From Lachancea mirantina (taxonomy: Eukaryota; Ascomycota; Saccharomycetes; Saccharomycetales; Saccharomycetaceae): DNA of 64,000 bases. Below, in pieces: positions 46,741-57,671 of this stretch. A program made the translations under genes and the position numbers. Position 1 is the first letter of the stretch. Each line of letters begins with the position of its first letter. Location: the NCBI GenBank assembly GCA_900074745.1, contig LT598467.1:1054001-1118000 (forward strand), written 5' to 3'. The notes beneath the pieces are model-generated. The model was given only the letters and a program-made list of their open reading frames with translations, had not been told where the DNA came from and searched no databases.

Positions 46741-48633
46741 TTACGTACACCTGAACTCGGCCAGCGGCGCAGCGTCGTCGTCGTCTCCGTCAAGCGGCCT
46801 TGCCAGCATCACACGTTTCGCCGCGCCCATCACGCGGATAAAGTCCGTCTCGTAGCCCAGCACGCCGTCTTTGAACTTCTTGCGTTTTTTGCCCCGCACG
46901 CCTATTACGGTCGCCATGGTAACGTCTTCGAACTCGTGGAACAACTTCACCAGTCCCAACTCCGTGCGTCGCGTGCGTTCGCAGCTTTGGGCCTCGTCCA
47001 GCTCTCGGGCAAGCGCGCCCTGCGTCAAATGCGGCGCCACTTCTTCCAGACTGTCCTGTTGTATGAGGGCCTCCATCTCGTCACGTTTACGCTCATCAAG
47101 CGCCTCGTTGCGTGCCGCTTGCGCTGCCAACGACGCCTGTGCCTGTGCGGGTGTCGTGGAGCTGGCCTTTTTCTTCCGGCGCCCATTGCCGGCCGGCGGG
47201 CTCGCAGTTGGCGCTGCGGAAGGCACTACCGCAGGCAGCTGTAATGCTTGCTGTGCTACTTGCTCGTGCCCCAGCGGTGGCGAGTGTGACACTGCCGTAT
47301 CGGTACCGGCAGGCAACGCGACTTCCTGCTTGACAGGGGTTCCGTGATGCGCGGGTTCTTCCTCAGGCCGAGACTCGTGCTTGGCCGCATTTCGTGCCTG
47401 TCGCTGTCGAGCCTGCTCGTGCTTCGTTTGTTCCATACCGGCAGACACCGGTAGCATGCCGGCCGCACTTGTCGCATCGGGCGGTAGCCGATTGTTCTTT
47501 TTCAAAAACTCGATCCGCTTCAGCCGTTGTTCCTCGCCAAAAAGCACTTCTTCGGGCGTGTCCAAATCGTATTCGTCGTTACAACGGCTTAGTTGAAGTT
47601 GACCGTCGCCTCCAAACAATCGCGTCGCGTCTACGACGGCTTGCTCGCTCAAATCTGTCTCCAAATGCACGTACATTAGCCAAAGGAAAATGTTTGCACG
47701 CTGAATCGGGTCATACGCGGCATTGTCGAAAATGTCAAATAAAGTAAACTCTTCTGCAACGGGCGTTCCCACGTATCGTCTCAACAGCGTCGAATTCAGC
47801 AACGCGGCATTTTCACACAACGCAAATACCAAGTTAACCGGGTTTGAATCGATTCGGGTATTGTCGCCAGCGGTTCCTTCCAGATGTTCCATAAGTGGGA
47901 TCGGGTCGTTGCCCAGAGGCAAGTTTTTCAAGATCGATTTCAGTCGCGGCGTGTCTTGCAACGATTTGGGGTCTCGGGCGTCTCGCTGCAAACATGGGAT
48001 CGAATGGAAGGTGCGCAATTGCGATGTCATCTCCAGAAAGAAATTGATCGTTGTGTTAAGACGGCCCGTATTGACCAACAACGACAAAACGCAAGTCGAA
48101 AATGCCACGTTTTGATCAAACAGAAGCTTGTCTCGTAGAACTTTGGAGCACTTAGTCGACGACGCCACTGACAATAAATAACATTCAGAAAACGTGAGTT
48201 TCTCGTTGTCGATGAATTTGCGTGCTGCGTACGTCTCGTCCGTCACATTTAGTGACTCGGGGGACTCGGAATGGCCAATCTGGAATGTATCTTGGTAATG
48301 GTTACTGAAAAGCGTTTGTTTGTCGGAGAAAAGTTGTCTTAAAAACTCGAATTGAATATCTTTGCGAGTAAAGAATTCTCCGTCGGGCTTCTTCAAATGT
48401 CTCGTATACTTGCTGGGTTCGCGTGACTTGCGTTTCACGGAAGATTCTGCCGCTATTGTAGTGGTATTGTCCTCACTTTGCGTAGAATCCCCATCCCCCT
48501 CATTCCCACCGGTTTTAGACGAATTGAGTTGCGGTGTTCTCGTCGACCGTTTTGAATCTATACTTGCGTCTTGTGCGTCGTGTTCGGAAACTTGGAAAAC
48601 GTCGTGAATGGGATCATAAACGCGCATCCCCAT
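46741..48633 (-). CDS. IES1: INO80 chromatin-remodelling subunit Ies1
   Basis: Ies1 (630 aa; yeast 692) is a fungal-specific subunit of the INO80 remodeller. The start is the ATG at 48633 (MGMRVYDPIHDVFQ); RVYDPIHD is the family hallmark, and the Met at residue 3 is an alternative start. A Ser/Thr-rich region precedes a conserved helical part (~residues 75-330: EFFTRKDIQFEFLRQLFSD, NIFLWLMYVHLE). The last 300 residues are low-complexity, Gln/Ala/Glu-rich and encoded by GC-rich DNA. A short conserved motif follows at the C-terminus (YETDFIRVMGAAKRV). Its stop codon is 34 bp from that of CTF19. Confidence 0.94.
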   Translation of the reverse strand: MGMRVYDPIHDVFQVSEHDAQDASIDSKRSTRTPQLNSSKTGGNEGDGDSTQSEDNTTTIAAESSVKRKSREPSKYTRHLKKPDGEFFTRKDIQFEFLRQLFSDKQTLFSNHYQDTFQIGHSESPESLNVTDETYAARKFIDNEKLTFSECYLLSVASSTKCSKVLRDKLLFDQNVAFSTCVLSLLVNTGRLNTTINFFLEMTSQLRTFHSIPCLQRDARDPKSLQDTPRLKSILKNLPLGNDPIPLMEHLEGTAGDNTRIDSNPVNLVFALCENAALLNSTLLRRYVGTPVAEEFTLFDIFDNAAYDPIQRANIFLWLMYVHLETDLSEQAVVDATRLFGGDGQLQLSRCNDEYDLDTPEEVLFGEEQRLKRIEFLKKNNRLPPDATSAAGMLPVSAGMEQTKHEQARQRQARNAAKHESRPEEEPAHHGTPVKQEVALPAGTDTAVSHSPPLGHEQVAQQALQLPAVVPSAAPTASPPAGNGRRKKKASSTTPAQAQASLAAQAARNEALDERKRDEMEALIQQDSLEEVAPHLTQGALARELDEAQSCERTRRTELGLVKLFHEFEDVTMATVIGVRGKKRKKFKDGVLGYETDFIRVMGAAKRVMLARPLDGDDDDAAPLAEFRCT

Positions 48634-49911
48634 GTCACTTTGATAGCTTCAATCAATCACTTAAAAATGCCAATTAAAACTCGCTCTTAAGTCTCATTTC
48701 GATGCAGTCCAGTGGTTTGAAGATTCCCACTTTGGTGATGTCTGTTATTTTTTCGTTGAAAACGACTCGATAAACGGATCAGGGATTTGTCGGAGGTCAC
48801 GTTTTAGATAACATTCATACCACAAAGCATTATATACGGATATTTGCCCTTCGCCTCAATAAAAACCTCTAGTGTAACCCTCCAGAAATTGTCCATATTG
48901 CCTATAGATAGTCTTTAAAAGTGTGATCTGAATTATTCAGGAGCACAACATACCATTGACGCTTTTTCAATTATCTAATTATGAGCGGCGCGGTACCTCA
49001 GGTAAGTTCCGAAACATTACAAAGCATTAGCGAGGTGGAAGAATAAAATGATTTCGCCAGTTTCCTTTTTCCGATTGAGAAAGCGTTTAAAGGTGTCCTA
49101 TCTTTCTAACGAAACATACGAGATTGAAAACTCTTGTGCATACTAATTGTTTTTGCATTCTGCCCCGGATGAAGGCAACTTTATTATCTATCGCAAATGT
49201 TTTGCTTTGTCAACGAGTGTATTAATACAGGGAAGCTAAAGTTCACTTTCCTCTCAAAAAATCTAAACGGCAATAATGTTTCGGGGTCGCTGTACCGGAT
49301 GAGTCGTTTTTGTTTTATGTTCTTGTTGACCAGCAGGGTAAATGGCCTTCAACGTGGCCAATTAGTTCCTAATCTCCTCTACAATAGCAGCTTAATGTAT
49401 CAAGATCTATCTGTGACCAACTAAGCCATATTACCATATATGATTGGTTATGTAGTCTTTTATAAAGGTCTTGTCAAGCTGTTGTCGTCGACATCCTATC
49501 TCTCTGTTAAAGGAAAACCAAAATTTTCTCCCTGGCGCCAAATATAAAGCTTCAGGCTATTTGCGTGCGTTGAAGTGATGATTCTACGGTCATTATTATG
49601 ATTATTTTGCGTCCCAGGCTTCTCGAATTAGTTCAAGCTCTCGTAGAATATTCTGTCACTGTGATCACGTGTCATCTAATCCCAGTTAATATTACTCGAT
49701 GATCATCATATCTTTCAATATACTACTCGCATAATTACTGAACTTGCTGAATTCACAACCATCTTATCGCGTCTCTTTCGCAGCTTCTGACATCACTGTC
49801 ACACATGATACCAATGCGTATAAAGGTATCTACTAATCACCGTAACTCATTACGCACATCGCATCTATTGATCTATACAAAGGCCAGAGTGCTACTCGGT
49901 TTCCATTAGTT
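48634..49911. other. Intergenic region IES1-WWM1
   Basis: In this 1.3-kb AT-rich spacer no gene is supported. An ATG followed 21 nt later by GTAAGT (48981-49007), with TACTAAT at 49141, looks like a first exon, but no second exon could be identified. Around 49621-49690 the TTCTGTCAC-GATCACGTG module recurs (CACGTG at 49666-49671), a further relic of the dispersed repeat. Confidence 0.5.
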
Positions 49912-50913
<1,002 letters not shown>

Positions 50914-52026
50914 CTAAAGTTTGGCGCGGTTAGGGCGGATCGCCTTTTGGTATACACGCAGTGCATCGAGAGCAGCGCCTAGTGATGTCTCGAACCCCAT
51001 ACCGCCAAACCCGTAGCAGTGGACGACAACGGGACCCTGATCAGTACGCTCTAGCTCAACACGGCTACCGCCGTATCTTGCTGGCCGAAACCCGACGTTG
51101 ACACGTTTGACCGAGAATTGGCCGTCCACCATTAATTCTGGAAAAAGTACAGATGCTCTTTGTAGGATCGCATTAGAATCTGACTCGCGAGCCACGACTG
51201 TTGCGTCGCCGATTTGCTTGGTGCCTCCAACGATATATTGTGAGGAACGCTTGCCATATGGAGCAGGACGCTTGATAACGAAAGTCCAGTTGCCGTCGCG
51301 GGCCTGATGTGTAACAGTCTTATGCGCGTAGGCGGTGTCGTGAGGCACGTCTACCAACAAAGTTTGGCCGCGTATAGGAAAGCAAGCCGGATCCTGCTTG
51401 CCATCCAATTGTAGTCCGTTACCGGAACAGTTGAAAAGTGCTGTGGTTTGCGGGTATATGTGGAAGGCCTCTTGCAAAGAGGACAACGTCATGCGTTTCA
51501 GTTCAAACTTCACGTTGAAATGCTGACACAGGTCGCGGACGCGATCTTGTAGAAACGTAAGGTACACGGGCGCGTTTAAGCAGAACGTATCGTACTCGAA
51601 TCCCATCTTGACGTCCTTTGGCAGTTCCGAGTCGCACAGTCGACGGAACGCGTCTAACGAATCTGCATTGAACCCGGGACCCTCGCAGGCGTACTCTGGT
51701 GAGGGATCCTCAAGCAGGTCCACACCCTTCATGAACTCGACGCTGCTTTCCGGATGGTAACGAGCAACATGCTTGAGCGCGCGGTACGTGTCGCGCGTGT
51801 AGCGGGACTCGCGCTGATCACTCTTGTAAGATTCTGGACGATGTGGGAACGGACGGAAATGGGCGCCGGCCCAGGGTGACGTGAATTCGTGGCTGACGGG
51901 CTCGTCACGAGGGAAATGCTGCCCTATGATGCAAAGCGATGTGGGTCTTAGTGCGGCATTGGAGACCAATTCAAACGCTACACTGAGACCAATGACGCCG
52001 CTACCGACAACGACGACATGAGACAT
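50914..52026 (-). CDS. D-amino-acid oxidase, peroxisomal
   Basis: This flavoenzyme (370 aa) deaminates D-amino acids to keto acids with release of hydrogen peroxide. The N-terminal FAD-binding fold has VVVGSGVIGLS (GSGVIG at 8-13). The family signature VNVGFRPARYGGSRVELE carries the substrate-binding Arg. The C-terminal nucleotide-contact motif is HCYGFGGMGFETSLGAA. The protein ends in AKL, a type-1 peroxisomal signal. S. cerevisiae lacks this enzyme in the syntenic position; pre-duplication relatives have it. The start is the ATG at 52026, the only position that keeps the FAD motif N-terminal. The closely related D-aspartate oxidase cannot be ruled out from sequence alone. Confidence 0.93.
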   Translation of the reverse strand: MSHVVVVGSGVIGLSVAFELVSNAALRPTSLCIIGQHFPRDEPVSHEFTSPWAGAHFRPFPHRPESYKSDQRESRYTRDTYRALKHVARYHPESSVEFMKGVDLLEDPSPEYACEGPGFNADSLDAFRRLCDSELPKDVKMGFEYDTFCLNAPVYLTFLQDRVRDLCQHFNVKFELKRMTLSSLQEAFHIYPQTTALFNCSGNGLQLDGKQDPACFPIRGQTLLVDVPHDTAYAHKTVTHQARDGNWTFVIKRPAPYGKRSSQYIVGGTKQIGDATVVARESDSNAILQRASVLFPELMVDGQFSVKRVNVGFRPARYGGSRVELERTDQGPVVVHCYGFGGMGFETSLGAALDALRVYQKAIRPNRAKL

Positions 52027-52138
52027 TTGGGGCGAGAAGAGCTGTTAGGGTAAGACGGTAGTTCGAGCAGGTGACGGTCGGAATGCGGTATATGCGCAGA
52101 AAACTCAGACCTCGTGGTATGTGATGTGTGCTGTTAGT

Positions 52139-52167
52139 CACGTGCACAATTACGTATATCCGGGTAA
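52139..52167. promoter_or_regulatory. CACGTG and Reb1-type sites upstream of the D-amino-acid oxidase
   Basis: CACGTG (52139-52144) and CGGGTAA (52161-52167) lie 113-141 bp upstream of the ATG (52026). This is a plausible core regulatory cluster; no peroxisomal oleate-type element was found. Confidence 0.45.
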
Positions 52168-52567
52168 CTTTTCGTCCGCGGCTAAACCGCGCAGGGCAGT
52201 GGCCATAATATCAAAAACTTTAGTAGGAGTTCTATGGGCTACTTACGCAATGACACTCTCTCCGTGCTAGGTTCCTTTCCGTTCAGTCTCTCCTCAAATT
52301 CCATGCTCCTGAATTTATGGTCGTGTGGTTCGTAGTTGGCAAGGAGAAATCCGGTGGCGGCTCTAGCTTTTATAGTCATGTTCACCCGCTCGCCCCTTAT
52401 GTTTGCCACAAAAACGCGATCCCGTAAAGACATCGTAATTAAAGATAAGCTGCAGCAGTGGTGCAATAGGGACAGGCATTAAAGCTGGAAATGCAACTAT
52501 AGTAATATTTTCAGCAAGCCAGCGTAGCTATTAAAAGCTGAACACGCACAAATCAGCAATATCTACT

Positions 52568-52603
52568 GAATCTGCGGAGTCTGCGGAATCTGCTGAATCT
52601 GCG
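52568..52603. repeat. Four tandem 9-bp units (GAATCTGCG type)
   Basis: The units are gaatctgcg, gagtctgcg, gaatctgct and gaatctgcg. Read in frame they would encode Glu-Ser-Ala four times, with the two differences at third codon positions. No ATG-started frame contains them. Confidence 0.75.
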
Positions 52604-53142
52604 TGCTGTCTATGTAGTGTCTATGGAGCTTCTTTGAGTTTTTCTACTCATGTGTGTTCATTTCGCCACCGAAGAGGCTCTTCTACATAGACATAAGTCT
52701 GATTCTGGCGCTGTCATCATGTGATGCGGGTACGCCCTCGTTTACGATACGTGCGCTGATGTTACCTGGCAGCGCCTATGACGCGTGAACACAAGCCTCA
52801 GACAAAATAGATGGAAGCCGTGAAACCGTAGAAATACTAATCGTGTGCTGTCACCGGTGGCAATCACCAGCGCAGGTTAATTTTGAATAATCGAAACTTG
52901 TAATACTTTATCACCAATTTTTTTACTCTTATCGCATTCATACCTCTACTCTGTTACTTCGATCGCGCTCCAAGCCTCTGGACCTCGACCGTTTTTCGTA
53001 TGAAACTTAATAGCCAAAGAATCAAAGAGACCTTCAACAGGCCTGCATATGAAAACAGAGATCCCACGACCACGAGGGCCGGCTCTAATCTAATGACCCG
53101 TATGGATGATAGAAACAAGTACTAGAATTGATCAGGGTTGGT

Positions 53143-53403
53143 TGTTAGGTTTTGAATTATTCGTTTATTTCCTTCATATTTGGTCTTAATAGTAAAGTGG
53201 GTAAAAGTAAGCAAGGTATTAAGTATTTATATTTGTCCGTGATAATCTCATATCCATCATTGATATCTCCTCTGCTTCGAAACCTTTCTGGGGATACACA
53301 TCCCAGGCAACCATAGATCTTATTTAATTTCTGTCATCATGATCACGTGATCTTTGGCTTTAGACAAGTTGACGATACCACATCTCGCTCTTTTCTTCTA
53401 ACA
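53143..53403 (+). mobile_element. LTR-like repeat, short distant copy 6
   Basis: It starts TGTTAGG, has the TTTCTGTCAT-GATCACGTGAT core (CACGTG 53344-53349) and ends CTTCTAACA. At 261 bp it is a shortened relative of copies 2-4, ~9 kb away. It is an old fossil. Confidence 0.45.
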
Positions 53404-54471
53404 AGTACCAAGTGGAATTAGGCTGGTCGAATTTTCGGCACGGGCGAGGCTTTCCTGCGAACTTCCGGGTGGGATCTTTCAAGCACAAGGTATAGAAGCC
53501 TCTTATGCCTGTCTAAATTCAAATCCCAAAAACTCTGGAGCATAGAAGAAATATACTTTGATGATTGTCTACGCTTTAACTGTGGAGAAATCAGATATTC
53601 GACGAATTCTTAAAGGAAGCATACAAACGCACGAAACCGAGACACCAATCCTGACGTCAGGTCGGCTTCTGCAATTGCAGATATCTGTGACTAGGAATTA
53701 CCTCGTGAACGGTGATGTTGCGTTGGGCTAAAAAGCCTTACGAGACCAATCAGTGGCAAAGGCGTAATGGTGTCAGTGGACGTGATGCCTCTGCCTTGAG
53801 CCTTGGCAGGTGGACCACGCTTGGCGCTGGGTGGGATCGTAATCATGGCACGTGACTTAGAGCGCCAGAAATCCTAGGTTCATGTAAAGTGCTCTAACTG
53901 ACCCTACAGACAGATGCGTTATGACAGGTATATACAGCTGTCGCACCGTGGCCGTCCAATGCTGGCGGACTAGTATTGAACTCTAGCTTGCCGATAGGGT
54001 CACGTGCCATCTGTTGTCACGTGATATATCTCATATATAGCCCCGCACCTCTACGGGACGCGGGATCTCACCGCTCTCCTTGACTAATCTTTTTCTATCG
54101 CTACCGCTGCTCCTACTCCTGCCACCGTACATCCCCAGATCCGTCACTTTGACAAATCTCTTGGCTACTGCGCAGAACACCTATTGCTTTCGTTCAAAAA
54201 CGTACATGCTCGTCTTGTCTCCTTCAACTACACCATCGCGCCCCTATAACTCGAATCGCTCTTCTTCCAAGCCTTTCCCTTCCTTTCGTCCTTCAACTCT
54301 TACTTTTACTATGAGGTTCTTCCATCAAACTAGAAAATTTTTCGAGCCTTTAAATTGAAGTAACATCATCTCCAAGGTAAAACCCAAGTGATCCACCTGA
54401 ATCGCACCAAGAACAACTAGACCCCCGACTCCCACGTGAGCCAAGTGTGCTACACCAGTTTAGTCCACCGT

Positions 54472-56703
54472 ATGGATCAGTTTTCTAGGTACCCACTGTC
54501 CGGGATCCCGGTTCCATTTCAATACCAGATCAGAAATGGGGACGACAGCGATGCAGGAGTTTTACGGCTGATGAACAAGTTTAATACGGAGGAAAACGGC
54601 GGACATGCCAAGAAACGGAGTGCACCGAACGCGGGGGGCGCCGATTTCGATGTTAAACGGGCTCGTATGGTCGAAAGAAGTGGACTTTTGAGTTGTCAGC
54701 GCGATGAAGGCGGTCCTACGCCTTTGTTCGATATTCCATTTAGATTTGGGCTTGAATCCGGTGTCAGTGGTGCAGACGGCAGCGTCAGCGTTTGTGAAAG
54801 ACGTGCTGTTGACGATACGCGTGGCGGGGCCACTGCGCCGCAGCACGGTTTTCAACAGTTGAGTTCTGTCAATAGAGTGTCATCGCCTGTCTGTTCTGAA
54901 GATGAAGGTTTGGTTGTGTCCGGTGCGGGTGGAGCAGCAGCAGCAGCGGCTGCTGCTGCTGCTTCTACTGCTGCTGGAAGTGACGAAGGTCTGCCGTTGT
55001 CACCTGTTGCGTCGCCAGGTCGAACTCCGTCGGAAGGCGTTGCGTGTGCCGTTATCGCCGAACCGCGTCGTTCCTTACAACAGGACTGTTTAAACGCGGT
55101 TGCCATAACAGCACACTCGCAACTCAGTCCTGCAGCTTACAAAAATTTGATATTCCAGCTCATATCACGGCTTAACAGAAGCGAACTCTCAGATTTGGGC
55201 ACATTGGTTAAAGATAATTTGAAGCGGGACTTTCTCAGTTTTTTACCGGCAGAAATCGCCGTCAAGATTCTGACCAATCTCGATTTCGAGGACATTTCCA
55301 AGTGTCTCGCTGTGAACAGGACCTGGAATCGTCTCATAAACAACACGCCTTACCTATGGAGAAGACTTATGGTCGTAGAAGGGTTTATGTCGAAGGATGA
55401 GTACCAGAAACAGTGTGACGTGTCGAAAGAGGACGTCGACAGTGCCTTCCGTCAGAAATTTCTGGAAAACCGGTCGAATTTGAAAAGCTGGTATTCTAGT
55501 GAATTCAAGCCTCATAGAACCACGCTCAAAGGCCATTCTACTAGTATTGTCACTTGTTTACAATTTGAAGACGACTACATCATCACGGGCGCCGACGATA
55601 AAGTAATGCGCATTTACGACGCCAAGACCGAAGAATTTGTCACGCAACTTAGTGGCCACGACGGTGGAGTCTGGGCACTCAAATACGATAAAGAAGGCGT
55701 TGTTGTGAGTGGATCAACAGACCGTAGCGTTCGTGTCTGGAATATCAAAAAGGGCAAATGCACCCACTTATTCCGGGGCCATACTTCGACCGTGAGATGC
55801 CTAGACATTGTCGAACATCAAGGTATCAAATACATCGTTACTGGTTCGCGTGACTACACTTTACGAGTATGGAAATTACCCAGTTGTAGGAATGAAAATT
55901 ACAATCCGGATGTGTGCGAAGTATTTAATACGACAGAATCGAACCCATATTTCGTGGGAGTTTTGCGAGGCCATATGGATCCGGTCCGAACCGTTTCGGG
56001 TCACGGCAACATCGTGATCAGTGGGTCCTATGATCACAATTTAATGATTTGGGACATTGCGCAAATGAAATGTCTGTACGTTTTGACGGGCCATACAGAT
56101 CGAATATATTGTACCGTTTACGACCACGAGCGTAAAAGATGTATTTCCGCTAGTATGGATTGGACTATTCGAGTGTGGGATCTCGAAAACATTCATAAGA
56201 ATGGTCCATGTTCCATGGTCAATTCATTCACCAACCCATGTGTCAAAGTGGCTGGCTCCGTACTGACGCTACAAGGTCATACCGCTTTGGTCGGTTTGCT
56301 TCGCCTTTCCAATAAATTTCTCGTAAGCGCAGCCGCTGATGGGTCGTTACGGGGCTGGGATCCCGACGATTTTTCTCGTAAATTTGCGTATCATCATACA
56401 AACCTAAGTGCAATCACAACATTTGACGTCAACGACAATGTTCTTGTGAGTGGATCCGAGGGCCAATTCAATATTTACAATCTGCGGACCGGCAGGCTGG
56501 TCCATTCAGATTTATTAAGCGATGCAGACCAAATATGGCTTGTAAAATTTAACAATCGGAAATTGGTCGCTGCCGTGGAGAAAGCGGGTAAAAGTTACGT
56601 GGAGATTCTTGATTTTAGCAGATCCGCAACAACGGAGGACGAAACGCGGCGCAGTGATCAGGACGTTTCCGTTGTGAGTTCGCAAGATGGATCAATTAGA
56701 TGA
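54472..56703 (+). CDS. CDC4: SCF ubiquitin ligase F-box/WD40 subunit Cdc4
   Basis: Cdc4 (743 aa; yeast 779) is the substrate receptor of SCF-Cdc4, binding phosphodegrons of Sic1, Far1 and others. The start is the ATG at 54472 (MDQFSRYPLSGIPVPF); PLSGIPVPF matches the family N-terminus, and the frame upstream begins only with GTG. Residues ~150-170 are a polyalanine tract. The F-box is at ~253-298 (FLPAEIAVKILTNLDFEDISKCLAVNRTW), which binds Skp1. About eight WD40 blades from ~350 to ~715 form the propeller (GHDGGVWALKYD, SGSTDRSVRVWN, HTDRIYCTVYD). Arginines of the phosphopeptide pocket would lie in these blades. It is followed by an orphan gene and SMC1. Confidence 0.97.
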   Translation: MDQFSRYPLSGIPVPFQYQIRNGDDSDAGVLRLMNKFNTEENGGHAKKRSAPNAGGADFDVKRARMVERSGLLSCQRDEGGPTPLFDIPFRFGLESGVSGADGSVSVCERRAVDDTRGGATAPQHGFQQLSSVNRVSSPVCSEDEGLVVSGAGGAAAAAAAAAASTAAGSDEGLPLSPVASPGRTPSEGVACAVIAEPRRSLQQDCLNAVAITAHSQLSPAAYKNLIFQLISRLNRSELSDLGTLVKDNLKRDFLSFLPAEIAVKILTNLDFEDISKCLAVNRTWNRLINNTPYLWRRLMVVEGFMSKDEYQKQCDVSKEDVDSAFRQKFLENRSNLKSWYSSEFKPHRTTLKGHSTSIVTCLQFEDDYIITGADDKVMRIYDAKTEEFVTQLSGHDGGVWALKYDKEGVVVSGSTDRSVRVWNIKKGKCTHLFRGHTSTVRCLDIVEHQGIKYIVTGSRDYTLRVWKLPSCRNENYNPDVCEVFNTTESNPYFVGVLRGHMDPVRTVSGHGNIVISGSYDHNLMIWDIAQMKCLYVLTGHTDRIYCTVYDHERKRCISASMDWTIRVWDLENIHKNGPCSMVNSFTNPCVKVAGSVLTLQGHTALVGLLRLSNKFLVSAAADGSLRGWDPDDFSRKFAYHHTNLSAITTFDVNDNVLVSGSEGQFNIYNLRTGRLVHSDLLSDADQIWLVKFNNRKLVAAVEKAGKSYVEILDFSRSATTEDETRRSDQDVSVVSSQDGSIR
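54933..54963. repeat. Perfect hairpin in CDC4 polyalanine tract (15-bp arms, 1-nt gap)
   Basis: An AGC-repeat arm (54933-54947) is followed after a single G by its exact reverse complement (54949-54963). Thus the alanine codons switch from GCA to GCT exactly at the symmetry point. Both halves still encode alanine. Confidence 0.92.
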
Positions 56704-57224
56704 GGAAGATTGAGAAAATATATCAAACATGACACTCCTCTTTGCGATGATAATATTCGGTATGTTATGACACCGTTTCCCCAAACCCCACAGCCCACCT
56801 CGACTGTTTGCGTCTTATCACCACGTCGTTTCTCGTCGCTTCCAGGTCTCTCGTTGCAAGATTACCTTCACTATATAGAAATCAGCGAGTATTTCATAAA
56901 TGACGGGGCAATTCGCTCGTTAACTAGTTCAATAAGTTCAAATAATCTGTTATAGAACTGCTAATCAACTAAAAAATTCCTGAAAGCTGAGGGGGCTTGA
57001 GCTTACCATAATATCGTCGTCTAATTGACCATTGATATGCTTAACATTCTATTGTCATAGGAAAAACGATACGGGCTGGACGTTGAAAAATGGGTGCAAG
57101 ACATAAAAAATCAACATCGCGAAAAGAGAAATCATTAAAATCACAATCTTAGCTCTCTCGAACCAGTAATAAGAGCCCAAAATACGTGTTTTACCACCCC
57201 CCCTCCCTTCCACTCCAATTTAGT
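56704..57224. other. Intergenic region CDC4-orphan gene
   Basis: In this 521-bp spacer an 81-codon plus-strand ORF (56710-56955) shows no recognisable feature and was not accepted. A pyrimidine tract (CCCCCCCTCCC, near 57198) directly precedes the next gene. Confidence 0.45.
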
Positions 57225-57671
57225 ATGGAAGGGTCCTCAAGTGCAATTATTTCAGATGATATAAGTATGTCAAGATTAGGTATACCAAAATCCGGCATGT
57301 CGGCAGAGGAACGAGCCTTTGGTCCCAATAAGGCCGGTTTCCCTGTTACTGGCCCGCAGCGCATCGATTTCAGCATTGATTTGCTTTTAAGTGCTGTGGT
57401 TCTCGTGTTGTCATCCGGGATAATGCTTACCCTGGGTGCGTACTCCGTTATCCAGGTGCGACACGTGGTTCGCCACAACGGTGACGGTGCCAAATGGAGA
57501 ATTCCGGTTGTTATTTCAAGTTTAGTGGGAATGGTGGTTGTCTACAAGTTGTGTCTATGGTTTTGTCGCGAGAGATTACAACGGTCATTAGGTAATTCAC
57601 GGTACAGAGGGCTCGTTGGACGAGAATCCTTTGAGATGATGGATCATACAGAGACTGCGAGAAACCTATAA
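57225..57671 (+). CDS. Orphan two-pass membrane protein between CDC4 and SMC1
   Basis: This 148-aa protein starts at the ATG at 57225 (MEGSSSAIISDD), which follows a pyrimidine-rich leader; the frame upstream begins only with GTG. A Ser/Pro-rich N-terminus of ~45 residues precedes two hydrophobic segments (around LLLSAVVLVLSSGIML and PVVISSLVGMVVVYKLCLW). The connecting loop is polar, and the tail contains RYRGLVGRESFEMM. I do not recognise the family, and the S. cerevisiae CDC4-SMC1 interval has no named equivalent that I recall. The balanced amino-acid use and proper hydrophobic blocks favour a real gene. Confidence 0.65.
   Translation: MEGSSSAIISDDISMSRLGIPKSGMSAEERAFGPNKAGFPVTGPQRIDFSIDLLLSAVVLVLSSGIMLTLGAYSVIQVRHVVRHNGDGAKWRIPVVISSLVGMVVVYKLCLWFCRERLQRSLGNSRYRGLVGRESFEMMDHTETARNL

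Larger units (their letters stand above)
52027..54471. other. Long gene-poor region between DAO and CDC4
   Basis: This 2.4-kb region is the largest spacer of the window. It contains a 9-bp tandem repeat (52568-52603), a shortened LTR-like copy (53143-53403), palindromes at 53650-53661 and 53668-53681, several CACGTG sites and a TATATA near 54039 that probably belongs to CDC4. A 64-codon minus-strand ORF (ATG at 52433) was not accepted as a gene. Confidence 0.55.

Noticed and set aside
52239-52433. 64-codon minus-strand ORF (MSLRDRVFVANIRGERV)
   Set aside because: No homologue or domain is recognised and it stands alone in a long spacer. Chance is likely.
56710-56955. 81-codon ORF after CDC4
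   Set aside because: It starts 7 bp after the CDC4 stop codon, has no recognisable feature and is likely 3'-UTR.
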